From Lachnospiraceae bacterium (GTDB lineage Bacteria; Bacillota; Clostridia; Lachnospirales; Lachnospiraceae): a stretch of 41,172 bases of DNA. The position numbers and the translations under genes were made by a program. This document shows positions 24,016-32,497 of this stretch, piece by piece; positions within the stretch are counted from its first letter, which is position 1, and each line of letters starts with the position of its first letter. The notes under the pieces were generated by a model that saw only the letters and a program-made list of their open reading frames with translations, did not search any database and was not told the DNA's origin. The stretch is from the NCBI GenBank assembly GCA_024687205.1, contig JAILES010000050.1, positions 1-41,172 on the forward strand. Direction: 5' to 3'.

Positions 24016-25719
24016 ATGAAACTTGTCTTTTCAACTACGATAAGTGTGGCGGCTGCGATAAAGCATCTCTATACCCTGCCCGAGGCAGCAAAACACAAGG
24101 AAAGACTTGAGCCGTATCAGCGTCGTGCCCAGGGCGTGCTGGATTTCCGCGATAACGTGGACATGATGCAAATGCGTGATGATATGATCCTGGTCCGGAA
24201 CGGCGACAGCACCTACAACGTGCTGGGCAATGAACTGGAGGATCAGATCAAAGGCTCCGTGACACACGAAAACGAGCTGTTCGGCGAGCTGCTTGAAGAT
24301 GAAGAACTCATGAGCCGCGAGCCTTTCATCAGGGAATGTCTCAGGACCATGAAAAACAATATGGAACGGGAACTGTCGGATGACCCGCAGGCCCTTAATT
24401 ACCGCGGTGATCCGGCTCTGACCCTGCCGTTTCTCTTTCTGGAGGAGATGGATCATATACCGACCATGGCCGAGCTTGAGGCCTACGGACATAACGGGCT
24501 CGGAAAAAAGCTCGCCGATCACATGAAAGCCGTAAACGATTATTACGAGTACAGCTGGAAAGTCCGGAATGCCATGGATGATCCGGAGAAAGACTTCAGC
24601 CAGGAAGAATATGAAGCAAAGACCGAAGAACTGCTTGATAACATCCGCAAGAGCGCCGAGACTCTGAAGGATTATTCCGTGGAAGATTATGGCGGACTGC
24701 TTAAGTATACGATGGATAAACCTGAAGAATACAGCCCCATGCGTGTCAAGGATGCCATTACGGAAAAGAAGAAGAATTCGTTTTATTATATTTCGGATTT
24801 CACGGAGAAGCAGAAAAATCTGATACATAACCATATTCTGCCGGACGAGCAGGCACTATTAAATGAGTTTGCCGAAACAGTCGACAGGATCGTTTCCGAT
24901 TACAGAGGCGGCGGTACAAAAATAGAACACCTTGCGGATCCCGGAAAAAGTATGATGCAGAAGATCAACCAGCTGAAAGATCAATGTTTCGAGCATCTGA
25001 AAAACGGCTTTAAAGACAACGAAGAAAAACATGCTTTCTTCCTGAGCCTGGATAAGGGCATCAAAGAGTTTAAAGGCCCGGCGGAAGAATTAAAAAAGCA
25101 GCCGCTTCTCACGGAAGGGACAGATCCTGCACTGCTCAAGGCAAGAAATATGGTGCTTGACACAGAGCAAGCTTTCGCAAGTCCGATAAGTGTCGATAAG
25201 CGCATATCCGCGCTGAGCGCCGGATACAGGAGCATCAAACTTGCCGCGGATCCGGATATGAGGAAAAAACTCTATGATTACTGCGACATGCTGACGGATA
25301 CCAAGAGCGGATATCTGTTCCATACCAACAGCGACAAGTACGCCAAGATAGTTGATACGGCCCGTAAGATCATGGAGCTGAGTTCAAAGGAAAACCTGAC
25401 GGATCTTGAATTCAGGAAACTTTCCGAGCAGTATACCAAGCTGGCGGACAGCTGCGACGCATATCTGAACCAGAATAAAAAACTGCGCAAGCAGCACAGC
25501 GATACGGGTGATGACCGTTTCGACGCATCGCTGGGAATACTGAATCTGCTGGATCCCGAGAGGGCCGAAAAGGTTGTGGCAGCCGCCAATGCAAAGAGAA
25601 GCAAGAAGGTCAATCTCAACAGCATCATGGAAAAATCCGAGAGAAAGACCGTAAAGCGCGCGAACAAAAACGGCGAGAGAACCTACAGTGCTCCGGCGCT
25701 GGAAGGCATCAAGAAATAG
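24016..25719 (+). CDS. large helical protein of unknown function
   Basis: This 567-residue protein is highly charged and mostly alpha-helical, with long Lys/Glu/Asp/Leu stretches suggesting coiled coils (for example FSQEEYEAKTEELLDNIRK and GFKDNEEKHAFFLSLDKG). The first ~15 residues are mildly hydrophobic (LVFSTTISVAAAI) but do not form a clear signal peptide. The C-terminus is Lys-rich. No domain is recognised. The start uses AAGGAG 11 nt upstream, inside a 33-bp duplicated sequence. It is followed after 14 nt by a GNAT gene in the same orientation. Confidence 0.8.
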   Translation: MKLVFSTTISVAAAIKHLYTLPEAAKHKERLEPYQRRAQGVLDFRDNVDMMQMRDDMILVRNGDSTYNVLGNELEDQIKGSVTHENELFGELLEDEELMSREPFIRECLRTMKNNMERELSDDPQALNYRGDPALTLPFLFLEEMDHIPTMAELEAYGHNGLGKKLADHMKAVNDYYEYSWKVRNAMDDPEKDFSQEEYEAKTEELLDNIRKSAETLKDYSVEDYGGLLKYTMDKPEEYSPMRVKDAITEKKKNSFYYISDFTEKQKNLIHNHILPDEQALLNEFAETVDRIVSDYRGGGTKIEHLADPGKSMMQKINQLKDQCFEHLKNGFKDNEEKHAFFLSLDKGIKEFKGPAEELKKQPLLTEGTDPALLKARNMVLDTEQAFASPISVDKRISALSAGYRSIKLAADPDMRKKLYDYCDMLTDTKSGYLFHTNSDKYAKIVDTARKIMELSSKENLTDLEFRKLSEQYTKLADSCDAYLNQNKKLRKQHSDTGDDRFDASLGILNLLDPERAEKVVAAANAKRSKKVNLNSIMEKSERKTVKRANKNGERTYSAPALEGIKK

Positions 25720-25733
25720 AAAGGAATCCGAAA

Positions 25734-26153
25734 ATGATCCATTACGAAGATCACATCACGGTTGAAGAATATGTTGCCCTGCGCGACAAAGTGGGCTGGA
25801 TGCAGTTCCCTCTTGAAGAAGCGAGAAACTGCGTGGAAAACGCATATATGATCATCTGTGTCAGAGATGATGAAAAAGCCATCGGTGTGGCAAGACTCCT
25901 CTGGGACGGAGGCTATGTCGCTTTTCTTTCCGATGTCATCGTTGATCCGGAGTATCAGGGGCGCGGCATAGGGCGCACGCTCGTTGAATCCGTCATCAGC
26001 AGGATCAAGTCCGAAATGAAGCCCGGATACAAAGTGAAGCTGAATCTGAACGCCGCAAAGGGAAAGGAACCTTTTTACGAGAAATTCGGTTTCAAGGAAC
26101 GCCCCAATGAGAACGCCGGTGCCGGAATGGACCAGTGGTTCATTGCTGAATGA
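25734..26153 (+). CDS. GNAT-family N-acetyltransferase
   Basis: This 139-residue protein is a single GNAT fold. The acetyl-CoA loop is VDPEYQGRGIGRTLVESVI (QGRGIG), preceded by the beta-strand segment FLSDVIV. The C-terminal KGKEPFYEKFGFKER is typical of the family's last strand-helix. Substrate unknown. AAAGGAA precedes the ATG. It probably shares a transcript with the 567-residue protein. Its 3' end overlaps the convergent PAS-GGDEF gene by 14 bp. Confidence 0.9.
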   Translation: MIHYEDHITVEEYVALRDKVGWMQFPLEEARNCVENAYMIICVRDDEKAIGVARLLWDGGYVAFLSDVIVDPEYQGRGIGRTLVESVISRIKSEMKPGYKVKLNLNAAKGKEPFYEKFGFKERPNENAGAGMDQWFIAE

Positions 26154-27471
26154 TTATGCCGCCGTAGTACTCGGGGTGGCCTTCATTGTCGCATAAGACA
26201 AAGGCCCTGGGCTCCAATACCACGTATGAGCCGTCCGGTCTGCGGGCACGGTATTTCAGGTCTTTCGGGTCTCCTTTTCCGCCTATGATGGAATCCACTA
26301 TTTCCTTATATTTTTCCAGGTCATCGGGATGAACGTACTGCTGCCAGATCTTGCCTACATGATACATATATTCCGATTCAAAACCGTAATCCTCCGCCAA
26401 TTCCGCCGACCATCTGGAATAATCATATCTTAAGTCATTTAAGAACACATATCCGCCGCCGGCTATGGTCAGCAGCGCCAAGAACATGCCATCCAGCTTC
26501 TTCTTCCTTCCGTCGGGTATGGGTATCTCCACCTTCGTTGCGGTCTCCACTCTGCCCTCGGGTGAGCCGGACCTTAACAGCTTCTTGTTTTCATACATTG
26601 CCAGATCGGCACGTTTTACCACATCGGAAAATCTGGCATCCACAGTCGGCTCATAAGCCGATACTCCCGTAGCTATAACGGGGCCAGAACGCGAGCGGCC
26701 GTTGGCGTAGGATTCTCTTTTCAGATTTTCAAGAAGCTCTTCGCGGATCTCGTATTCTTCGCCTGTCAGATATACGACAAATTCATCTCCTCCGATGCGG
26801 TACACCTGGCTATGTGCAAAATTGTCACAGATCATGCGGCAGGCCCTGCGCAGGATCTCATCACCGAAGCTGTGTCCGCCCGTATCGTTATAACGCTTCA
26901 GCTCATTGACATCGCACATAACGATACCGAAGCAGAGATCGGGATCCGCCATGCGTATGCTGTTATCCATCTTCTGGCTTAATTCGATAAAGGCATTATT
27001 ATTCTTGATACCGGTCAGCTCGTCCTGACGCATCATGCGTTCAACGGATTGAAGCTTCTTCAGCTGTGCTTCTTTTTCCTTTACTTCATCATCAATGTTT
27101 TCCATGCAGAACAGGATGTGTTTCCCGTCTTTGCAGAGCATGTCCACGTGCCTGATATGTATGATCTCACCATCCATGAGAAGACGCAGGCTCACGGAAT
27201 AAGAGCCGTTCTTTTTCAGAGTATCGATGATGGTATCCTTATCATGGATAAGCAGCGCAGTTTCAAGGTCGTCGGGATGAACGTACTTATTCGCATTGGC
27301 TCTGGCCATCTTGAAGAAGTCCTCGCCCTCTTCGGGGAGCCTAAGTTCTTCAAGCATCTTAGTGGGAACAAATTCCGTATAACTTCCCGTTTCCGCATCC
27401 ACATAAAAAACGCTGTCGTAATGTGCCGTAAGTGTTTCCGCGATCAGATTGAACGCTGTCTGGTCGATCAT
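26140..27471 (-). CDS. PAS-GGDEF-PAS diguanylate cyclase
   Basis: This 443-residue cytoplasmic protein starts at the ATG with GGAGGC upstream; a longer frame to 27633 would run into the NUDIX gene and lacks a ribosome site. A PAS-like N-terminal domain (about 1-125) has VHPDDLETALL. A GGDEF domain (about 145-300) follows, with DELTGIKNN, GHSFGDEIL and GGDEF at 227-231. A second PAS-type domain (about 330-443) has YVHPDDLEKYKEIVD and YRARRPDGSYVVLEPRAFVL. No RxxD I-site is visible. Placement of a PAS domain after GGDEF is less common. Its 3' end overlaps the GNAT gene. Confidence 0.9.
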   Translation of the reverse strand: MIDQTAFNLIAETLTAHYDSVFYVDAETGSYTEFVPTKMLEELRLPEEGEDFFKMARANANKYVHPDDLETALLIHDKDTIIDTLKKNGSYSVSLRLLMDGEIIHIRHVDMLCKDGKHILFCMENIDDEVKEKEAQLKKLQSVERMMRQDELTGIKNNNAFIELSQKMDNSIRMADPDLCFGIVMCDVNELKRYNDTGGHSFGDEILRRACRMICDNFAHSQVYRIGGDEFVVYLTGEEYEIREELLENLKRESYANGRSRSGPVIATGVSAYEPTVDARFSDVVKRADLAMYENKKLLRSGSPEGRVETATKVEIPIPDGRKKKLDGMFLALLTIAGGGYVFLNDLRYDYSRWSAELAEDYGFESEYMYHVGKIWQQYVHPDDLEKYKEIVDSIIGGKGDPKDLKYRARRPDGSYVVLEPRAFVLCDNEGHPEYYGGIIIQQ

Positions 27472-27548
27472 AATTCTTATGCCTCCGGTTTCTGTATTAA
27501 ACGCACAAATTATATTATTACGGATATCGCCGATTTTTTCAATCCCCT

Positions 27549-27950
27549 TCAAAGCCCCTGTTTTACTGCTTCCAGGATTTCCCTGTCCGCCGGCAGCCAT
27601 TTCACGCTGTCGATTTCCGCGGCAGAAAGCCACTTTGCGGCCTCCGCTTCCTTCAGCACCGGCTCACCTTCCGTTATTTCCGCCCAAAAGCAGTCCATCG
27701 AAAGATGAAACTCCGGATAATCATATTCTATGGTGCTTATCAGATCCAGCACGCGTATCTTCGCAGCCAGCTCTTCCCGGATCTCCCGCACCAGCGCTTC
27801 CTCGGCGGTTTCGCCGGCTTCCAGCTTGCCTCCCGGGAATTCCCACCAGCCTTTGTACTCGCCGTATCCCCTGGCCGTCGCAAAAACCCTGGCTTCTCCG
27901 TCGATACTGCTTCTTATCACAGCCGCCGCCACACGTATACACTTAAGCAC
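27549..27950 (-). CDS. NUDIX hydrolase, MutT-like
   Basis: This 133-residue protein has a Nudix box of the form GKLEAGE, seven residues, then REIREEL. The conserved Gly after REUxEEx is replaced by Ala (REIREELAA), a tolerated variant. WWEFPGG before it and the YPEFHLSMDCFWAEI segment resemble MutT 8-oxo-dGTP pyrophosphatases. It starts at GTG with GGAGG upstream. It would sanitise oxidised nucleotides or hydrolyse a related nucleoside diphosphate derivative. Confidence 0.87.
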   Translation of the reverse strand: MLKCIRVAAAVIRSSIDGEARVFATARGYGEYKGWWEFPGGKLEAGETAEEALVREIREELAAKIRVLDLISTIEYDYPEFHLSMDCFWAEITEGEPVLKEAEAAKWLSAAEIDSVKWLPADREILEAVKQGL

Positions 27951-27978
27951 TGCTTCTTCCTCCTGCGTATTTGTTTCT

Positions 27979-28397
27979 TTTGGGCTCGCCGTATACTTTC
28001 CGGCTTGGTTTGTGGCTCATTTGCTCGCTGCCCTGCATTTGAGCCACACGGACTTTCGCAAATTGTGGCTCATATCGCATACTGCCTCGTATTTAGGCCC
28101 CACGGGCTTTCACGGCCTGGGGCCCAAAAGCACGACAACCTTCCGTTTAGGCCACACCAGCTTTCACGGCCTGGGACCCAAAAGCACGACAACCTTTCGT
28201 TTAGGCCCCACGGGCTTTCACGGCTTGGGGCCCAACGGCACGCCAACCTTCCGTTTAGGCCCCACGGGCTTTCACGGCTTGGGGCCCAAAAGCACGACAA
28301 CCTTTCGTTTAGGCCACACCAACTTTCACAGCCTAGGGCCCAAAAGCACGCCAACCTTCCGTTTAGGCTACAATCCGCTATCACGCCAGGCAAAAGC
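27979..28397 (+). repeat. 54-bp tandem repeat array B (about eight units, five well conserved)
   Basis: Clear units begin TTTAGGCC at 28092, 28146, 28200, 28254 and 28308. Divergent in-phase units start at 27984 and 28038 (TTTGAGCC) and at 28362 (TTTAGGCT); all spacings are 54 bp. Typical unit words are TTTAGGCCCCACGGGCTTTC, ACGGCCTGGGGCCCA and AAAGCACGACAACCTTCCG. The array fills the gap between the methyltransferase 3' end and the NUDIX start, which are both on the minus strand. No gene is supported inside it; the long plus-strand open frames through it follow from the multiple-of-three period. Confidence 0.92.
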
Positions 28398-28415
28398 TTC
28401 CCACAAAAAGGCACG

Positions 28416-29159
28416 TCACCCCTTCACCGCCTTCACAAACAGGAAGTCCGGCTTGTGGAACAGATCGTAGTATTCCGGATACTTCTCAAGCAGCTCTTCC
28501 GTAGGGACGGGCTCCACCATCTTCAGGATCCGGAAGCCTGCATCAGCCAGAGTATTCACTATGGTCGAAAACGTCCTGTGATAGCGCTGCACGCCCTCCA
28601 CAAACCAGGTGGAGTCGGTCCTTCTCTCCACGCAGTAATTCTCTATGTTCACATGAAGCTTGACGCCGTTCTCATCGCGGGTCCATCTGTCGCCCTTGCC
28701 GGAATAGCAGGTTGCCAGCGGATGCTCCTGGGAAAAGATGAATATCCCCCCATCATCCAGCAGCCTGTAAACATTCTCCACCACGCCGCCGAAATCCTCC
28801 ACATAGTGAAAGGCAAGTGAACTGATCACCAGATCGTAGCTCTCATCGAGGCTGCCGATATCTTCCATCGCCATGTTCAGATAAGTGATACGGGGATCAC
28901 TGTTCTCACTCCGGGCCGCCGCCAGCATCTTCTCGGAGATGTCGACACCCGTCACCTTCGCGGCCCCCTTATTGATATAGTCCATGCAGCGTTCTCCGGA
29001 GCCGCAGCCCAGATCCAGTATCTTCCTGCCTTCAAGGGTCGGAAGCAGGGAGAACAGCGTCGGCAGCTCGAAGAGATTATTCGCGTTTACTTCACGCTCC
29101 CGGAGCTTCCTGTACTCGGTGAAAAACGTCTCATTATCATAGATATTCTGCTTTGCCAT
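28416..29159 (-). CDS. class I SAM-dependent methyltransferase
   Basis: This 247-residue protein has motif I ILDLGCGSGERCM (about 48-60), TGVDISEKML, the acidic MAMEDIGSLDESYDLVISSLAFHYVEDF segment (broken here at DES) and YRLLDDGGIFIFSQEHP. The family resembles UbiE/Tam-like small-molecule methyltransferases. It is the last gene of a four-gene minus-strand operon, 3 nt after the MBL hydrolase. Substrate unknown. Confidence 0.88.
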   Translation of the reverse strand: MAKQNIYDNETFFTEYRKLREREVNANNLFELPTLFSLLPTLEGRKILDLGCGSGERCMDYINKGAAKVTGVDISEKMLAAARSENSDPRITYLNMAMEDIGSLDESYDLVISSLAFHYVEDFGGVVENVYRLLDDGGIFIFSQEHPLATCYSGKGDRWTRDENGVKLHVNIENYCVERRTDSTWFVEGVQRYHRTFSTIVNTLADAGFRILKMVEPVPTEELLEKYPEYYDLFHKPDFLFVKAVKG

Positions 29160-29162
29160 CAG

Positions 29163-29960
29163 CTACCTCCCCTTTATCTCTATCCTGTCCAGGATCCCCT
29201 GCACGCCCACATTTTGATGCGTCAGATACATCCGCGCCACATCCTCAACGAAGCCTTTGCCGGCGCCGGTCTTCTTTGCTATCTTATCAAGCTCCATGCC
29301 TCTGTCTATGTATTTCATTATCCTTGAAACCAGTTCAAAACGGTCATCTTCCTGCTCCGCAGCTGCAGCGTCCCCGCCAAGCTCCGCCGCCTTAGCATGG
29401 CCGTAATAAACCCGCTTCGGCTTCATCTTAAGCAGCCTGTTCCAGCTCTCAGCGATCTGCGTACCCTTATGCAGTTCCAGCTCGTAGAGAGGATTAAGGT
29501 CGCCCACAAAGACCGCTCCCTCATCAAGACAGAGGGAAATACTGTCATCGCTGTGTCCCGGCGTGGCAACGATCTCCCCCGCGATGCCAAGCTCACGGAG
29601 AAAATCCCTGCTTTCCCGGATACCGACGATCCTCAGTTTTTCGTCCACGAGGGGTCTGAATGGCGTCTTGGCGTCTTTGGCAAATATGCTGTCGGCGCTG
29701 TGGACGAAAGCCTGCTGGATGTCAGCCACCGCAATGCGCGCGCCGAGGTCGGCGATGTCCTGCGCGATCCCCATATGATCGGGATGAAAATGGGATATCA
29801 GAATGTAATCGATATCCTGCACGGGGATATGCAGATCCCCCATCAGTCTGCAAAAGGCAGGAAAGGTTCCTGCCCAGCCCGTATCAAACAAAAGTCTCCC
29901 CTTGTCGCCTTCGATCAGGTAGGTATTCGTGTTTGAATACTTCAGTTCATGTATATGCAT
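29163..29960 (-). CDS. metallo-beta-lactamase-fold hydrolase
   Basis: This 265-residue protein has SHFHPDHMG (His57, His59, Asp61, His62) and a second metal-ligand region ATPGHSDDSISL, then VFVGDLNP. It is a glyoxalase II-like or lactonase-like MBL enzyme; the substrate is unknown. A C-terminal helical segment (MDKIAKKTGAGKGFVEDV region) follows the core. It lies 12 nt after the ADP-ribosylglycohydrolase stop codon. Confidence 0.87.
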   Translation of the reverse strand: MHIHELKYSNTNTYLIEGDKGRLLFDTGWAGTFPAFCRLMGDLHIPVQDIDYILISHFHPDHMGIAQDIADLGARIAVADIQQAFVHSADSIFAKDAKTPFRPLVDEKLRIVGIRESRDFLRELGIAGEIVATPGHSDDSISLCLDEGAVFVGDLNPLYELELHKGTQIAESWNRLLKMKPKRVYYGHAKAAELGGDAAAAEQEDDRFELVSRIMKYIDRGMELDKIAKKTGAGKGFVEDVARMYLTHQNVGVQGILDRIEIKGR

Positions 29961-29972
29961 CGGTGCTTCCTC

Positions 29973-30983
29973 TTATGCATTGATCAGATCCGAGAGATCC
30001 ACGCAGAGCCTGTCTATCCACTCGCGTTTGGCGATGACCTCAAGCCATTCCTTCGGGATGCTCTCATATCCGTAGGCCAGGCCTGCGAGGCCGCCGGCCA
30101 CTGCTCCGACGGTATCGGTATCATCCCCCAGATTGACGGTCTTCAGCGTACATTCCGCAAAGGAAGCCGTATTCAGCAGACACCATATCGCTGCTTCCAG
30201 AGTATGTACGACATAGCCGCCGCTCTTGATCTCCCGTTCCGGAAGCTTTCCGAAAGAAGCGATATCCCTGAGCCGCCCGTAGGTATCAAAAGCCAGCTCA
30301 TTCTGAAAGCCCTGATCATACCAGGGCGCGGTAACGTCCGCTTTCGAATAATAGTCCATGATCAGATCCATGGCAGACTGCAGCGCTTCGGCAATGCTCC
30401 TGCCGTCCCGGTATATCAGTTCGTGGCAGACAGCCGTATATATCGCGCAGGCCATCTGACTGCGCGGATGACGATGAGTCAGACAGGATGCATAATGTGA
30501 GCGTGTAACAGCCTCAGCCAGGACAGCGTCCTCACGGAAATCGCTTCTCAGCGCATCATAGAGGGAAACCGGCATTATCCTCATCAGCGAACCGTTGCCG
30601 TTGTCCCTCTCTCCTGCGCCGCCGCAGTCCAGAGGATTTATACCCGGCTCATAACGGCGCACCGCCGATGAACAGGTGATCCCGATATCAAACACCCTGC
30701 CGTGTGCGGTATACTCAGCCTTCCGGATCCAGGCCTGAAAGCGTTCCATTATATCCCCGTAATCCATACCCTTGCAGGTGATCATGCTGTCCATGGTGGC
30801 CAGCAGCATGCTGCTGTCATCCGACCAGGTACCCTTGGGCTGGTTGTGCACGCCGTATTCCCGCATGTCCACCACCGGATCTTTCACGCGCATCGTCCTC
30901 GGCGCAAACTCCACCGGCACTCCCAGCGCATCACCGATAACAGTTCCGAAAACTCCCGCTCTTATCACATTCGTCTTATCCAT
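29973..30983 (-). CDS. ADP-ribosylglycohydrolase-family protein
   Basis: This 336-residue protein starts at the ATG with AAGGTG upstream; an in-frame GTG lies three codons earlier. Family motifs are GDALGVPVEF, a metal-binding WSDDSSMLLATM and LGDDTDTVGAVAGGLAGLAYG near the C-terminus. These supply the two-magnesium site of DraG/ARH-type enzymes, so it likely removes ADP-ribose from protein or small-molecule substrates. No ADP-ribosyltransferase is seen in the window. It lies 10 nt after the flavin reductase stop. Confidence 0.92.
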   Translation of the reverse strand: MDKTNVIRAGVFGTVIGDALGVPVEFAPRTMRVKDPVVDMREYGVHNQPKGTWSDDSSMLLATMDSMITCKGMDYGDIMERFQAWIRKAEYTAHGRVFDIGITCSSAVRRYEPGINPLDCGGAGERDNGNGSLMRIMPVSLYDALRSDFREDAVLAEAVTRSHYASCLTHRHPRSQMACAIYTAVCHELIYRDGRSIAEALQSAMDLIMDYYSKADVTAPWYDQGFQNELAFDTYGRLRDIASFGKLPEREIKSGGYVVHTLEAAIWCLLNTASFAECTLKTVNLGDDTDTVGAVAGGLAGLAYGYESIPKEWLEVIAKREWIDRLCVDLSDLINA

Positions 30984-30993
30984 AGCGATCACC

Positions 30994-31467
30994 TTATCTT
31001 ATTATCTCTACCACTTCACCAATGTACATGTCATGGGGTGCCTGTCCTTCATACATGGCCTCAGCCACATCGGCAGGCATATTTTCCACAAGCAGTTCCT
31101 GCCTGAACAGCTTCTTACATACAAGCGTCACCTCAGCCTCCTTAAAGGAAACAGAAGCTCCCGCTTTCATTGCCGTGAGGCCGGAGTCTTTCATCTTGTC
31201 CATATCCCTGCCGGACTTCGATCCCAGCACTCCGAGGATCTGCTTATATTGCTCCGGAAAGAAGCTTATGGTGAAATACTCATTAGCTTCCATAAAATCA
31301 TGGGTGTATCTGGATGTGCGCACATATACGGTGGCAACCGGCTTGTTCCAGATCGTGCCCAGTCCGCCCCAGCTGATGGTCATGGTGTTGAAGCTGCTCT
31401 CCTCTCCGGCCGTCAGCAGCGCCCACTTCTTGTCATACTGTGAAAAGATCTCTGTGTTAAATTCCAT
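30994..31467 (-). CDS. flavin reductase-like domain protein
   Basis: This 157-residue protein starts at MEFNTEIF, with AGGAGG 9 nt upstream; a longer frame to 31494 has no ribosome site. It resembles the FMN-binding split-barrel flavin reductase family (PF01613): KKWALLTAGEE, SFNTMTISWGGLGTIWNKPVATVYVR, EYFTISFF and LGSKSGRDMDKM. It may bind FMN and act as a reductase or an oxidoreductase accessory. First gene of the four-gene operon. Confidence 0.87.
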   Translation of the reverse strand: MEFNTEIFSQYDKKWALLTAGEESSFNTMTISWGGLGTIWNKPVATVYVRTSRYTHDFMEANEYFTISFFPEQYKQILGVLGSKSGRDMDKMKDSGLTAMKAGASVSFKEAEVTLVCKKLFRQELLVENMPADVAEAMYEGQAPHDMYIGEVVEIIR

Positions 31468-31541
31468 TTGATCTGTCCTCCTTCTCTGATTCAAACTTTT
31501 CTTATCATCACTGTTTGTTTCTATCTCTTCTATACCGGTAT

Positions 31542-32444
31542 TTATCTGTCAAAAAAGCCACACAGATCAATCCATCCATATGTCATGTCAGGCAGGATCA
31601 TTTTATGTCTTCTGACAAATTCCTCTATATCCTTTTTGTATATATACTTAACTCTCTTGTCATTATTCTCCGTATATGATTCAGATTGTGAAAACAGGTA
31701 CACATTCGAATCCGGTTCATTTTGCAGTACCTGCATATAATCGTCCGCGTTCAGGGGAACATCTCCACTCTTAACCTGCGGATAGCATCTTATCCCCATG
31801 ATATTTGCCATTTCGCATTCATAAGTTGGAAAAGCATACTTTACAGATGTTGAGTATATATAGAAGCCTTTTTCCACCTGTAAATACAACAATACAAGTT
31901 CCTCGATTGCCTCAGACGAGAGAACTGTCCAGAAATCAATATTATCTTTTCTTATATCATAGGCATCGGTGTCAGAATATTTATTCCATAAATACATTGA
32001 AATATCTTCGACTCCGCTGACAGATTGCGCACTTGCCGGAGGCCTGAAGCTACTCAATACTTTTCCGGGCACCTTTGTTTCAAGCCCTATATCACTCCAC
32101 TTAACACTCACATAATTAGTAACATCAAAGCGGCGATGCATTTCCGAAGGTTTGCTATTCTCCCACAGATCGGTAACCTGACAAAGATAATACTCATTAT
32201 CCAAGCGCGTCCATATCAGATCCCCGATCTGCATATTTCTCAGTGCATTCAATGCTTTTATAGCAGAACTTGGATCATCATATTTTACAGCTTCTTTTCG
32301 TATCGCTTCAGCTGAGTTTTCTCTGGTTTTTATCTCACTCCATCCAACGCCGATTATTTCTTCTTTTTTAAGGAACTCCAACAAATCCCTTCTGCTAAAC
32401 CCGGCCTCTATATCAGGTTTAATGTGTATTCGCCATACCTTCAT
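31542..32444 (-). CDS. EVE/PUA-like domain protein (putative modified-nucleic-acid reader)
   Basis: This 300-residue protein has an N-terminal segment with KVWRIHIKPDIE, IGVGWSEI, MQIGDLIWTRLDNEYYLCQV. The pattern resembles EVE/PUA-like domains found with Mrr/McrB-type restriction enzymes that read modified bases. The rest is not recognised but ends with a short Lys/Arg-rich stretch. It is 53 nt downstream of the nuclease-helicase gene on the same strand, and both are AT-rich against the genes to the left. Family assignment is tentative. Confidence 0.6.
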   Translation of the reverse strand: MKVWRIHIKPDIEAGFSRRDLLEFLKKEEIIGVGWSEIKTRENSAEAIRKEAVKYDDPSSAIKALNALRNMQIGDLIWTRLDNEYYLCQVTDLWENSKPSEMHRRFDVTNYVSVKWSDIGLETKVPGKVLSSFRPPASAQSVSGVEDISMYLWNKYSDTDAYDIRKDNIDFWTVLSSEAIEELVLLYLQVEKGFYIYSTSVKYAFPTYECEMANIMGIRCYPQVKSGDVPLNADDYMQVLQNEPDSNVYLFSQSESYTENNDKRVKYIYKKDIEEFVRRHKMILPDMTYGWIDLCGFFDR

Positions 32445-32497
32445 ATGCTTACCCCCTTATGATTATGATAAAAGAGCTTTTATCTCAAATATCTTTT

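Noticed and set aside
26140..27633. Longer start for the PAS-GGDEF-PAS gene at 27633
   Set aside because: The first 54 codons overlap the NUDIX gene and have no ribosome site; GGAGGC precedes the ATG at 27471.
27979..28397. Integron attC sites
   Set aside because: The unit length is near the attC range but no RYYYAAC/GTTRRRY core pairs and no integrase are seen.
27730..28470. Plus-strand open frame reading through the NUDIX antisense strand and array B (GPTGFHGLGP repeats)
   Set aside because: It is antisense to a real NUDIX gene at its start and then a product of the 54-bp period.
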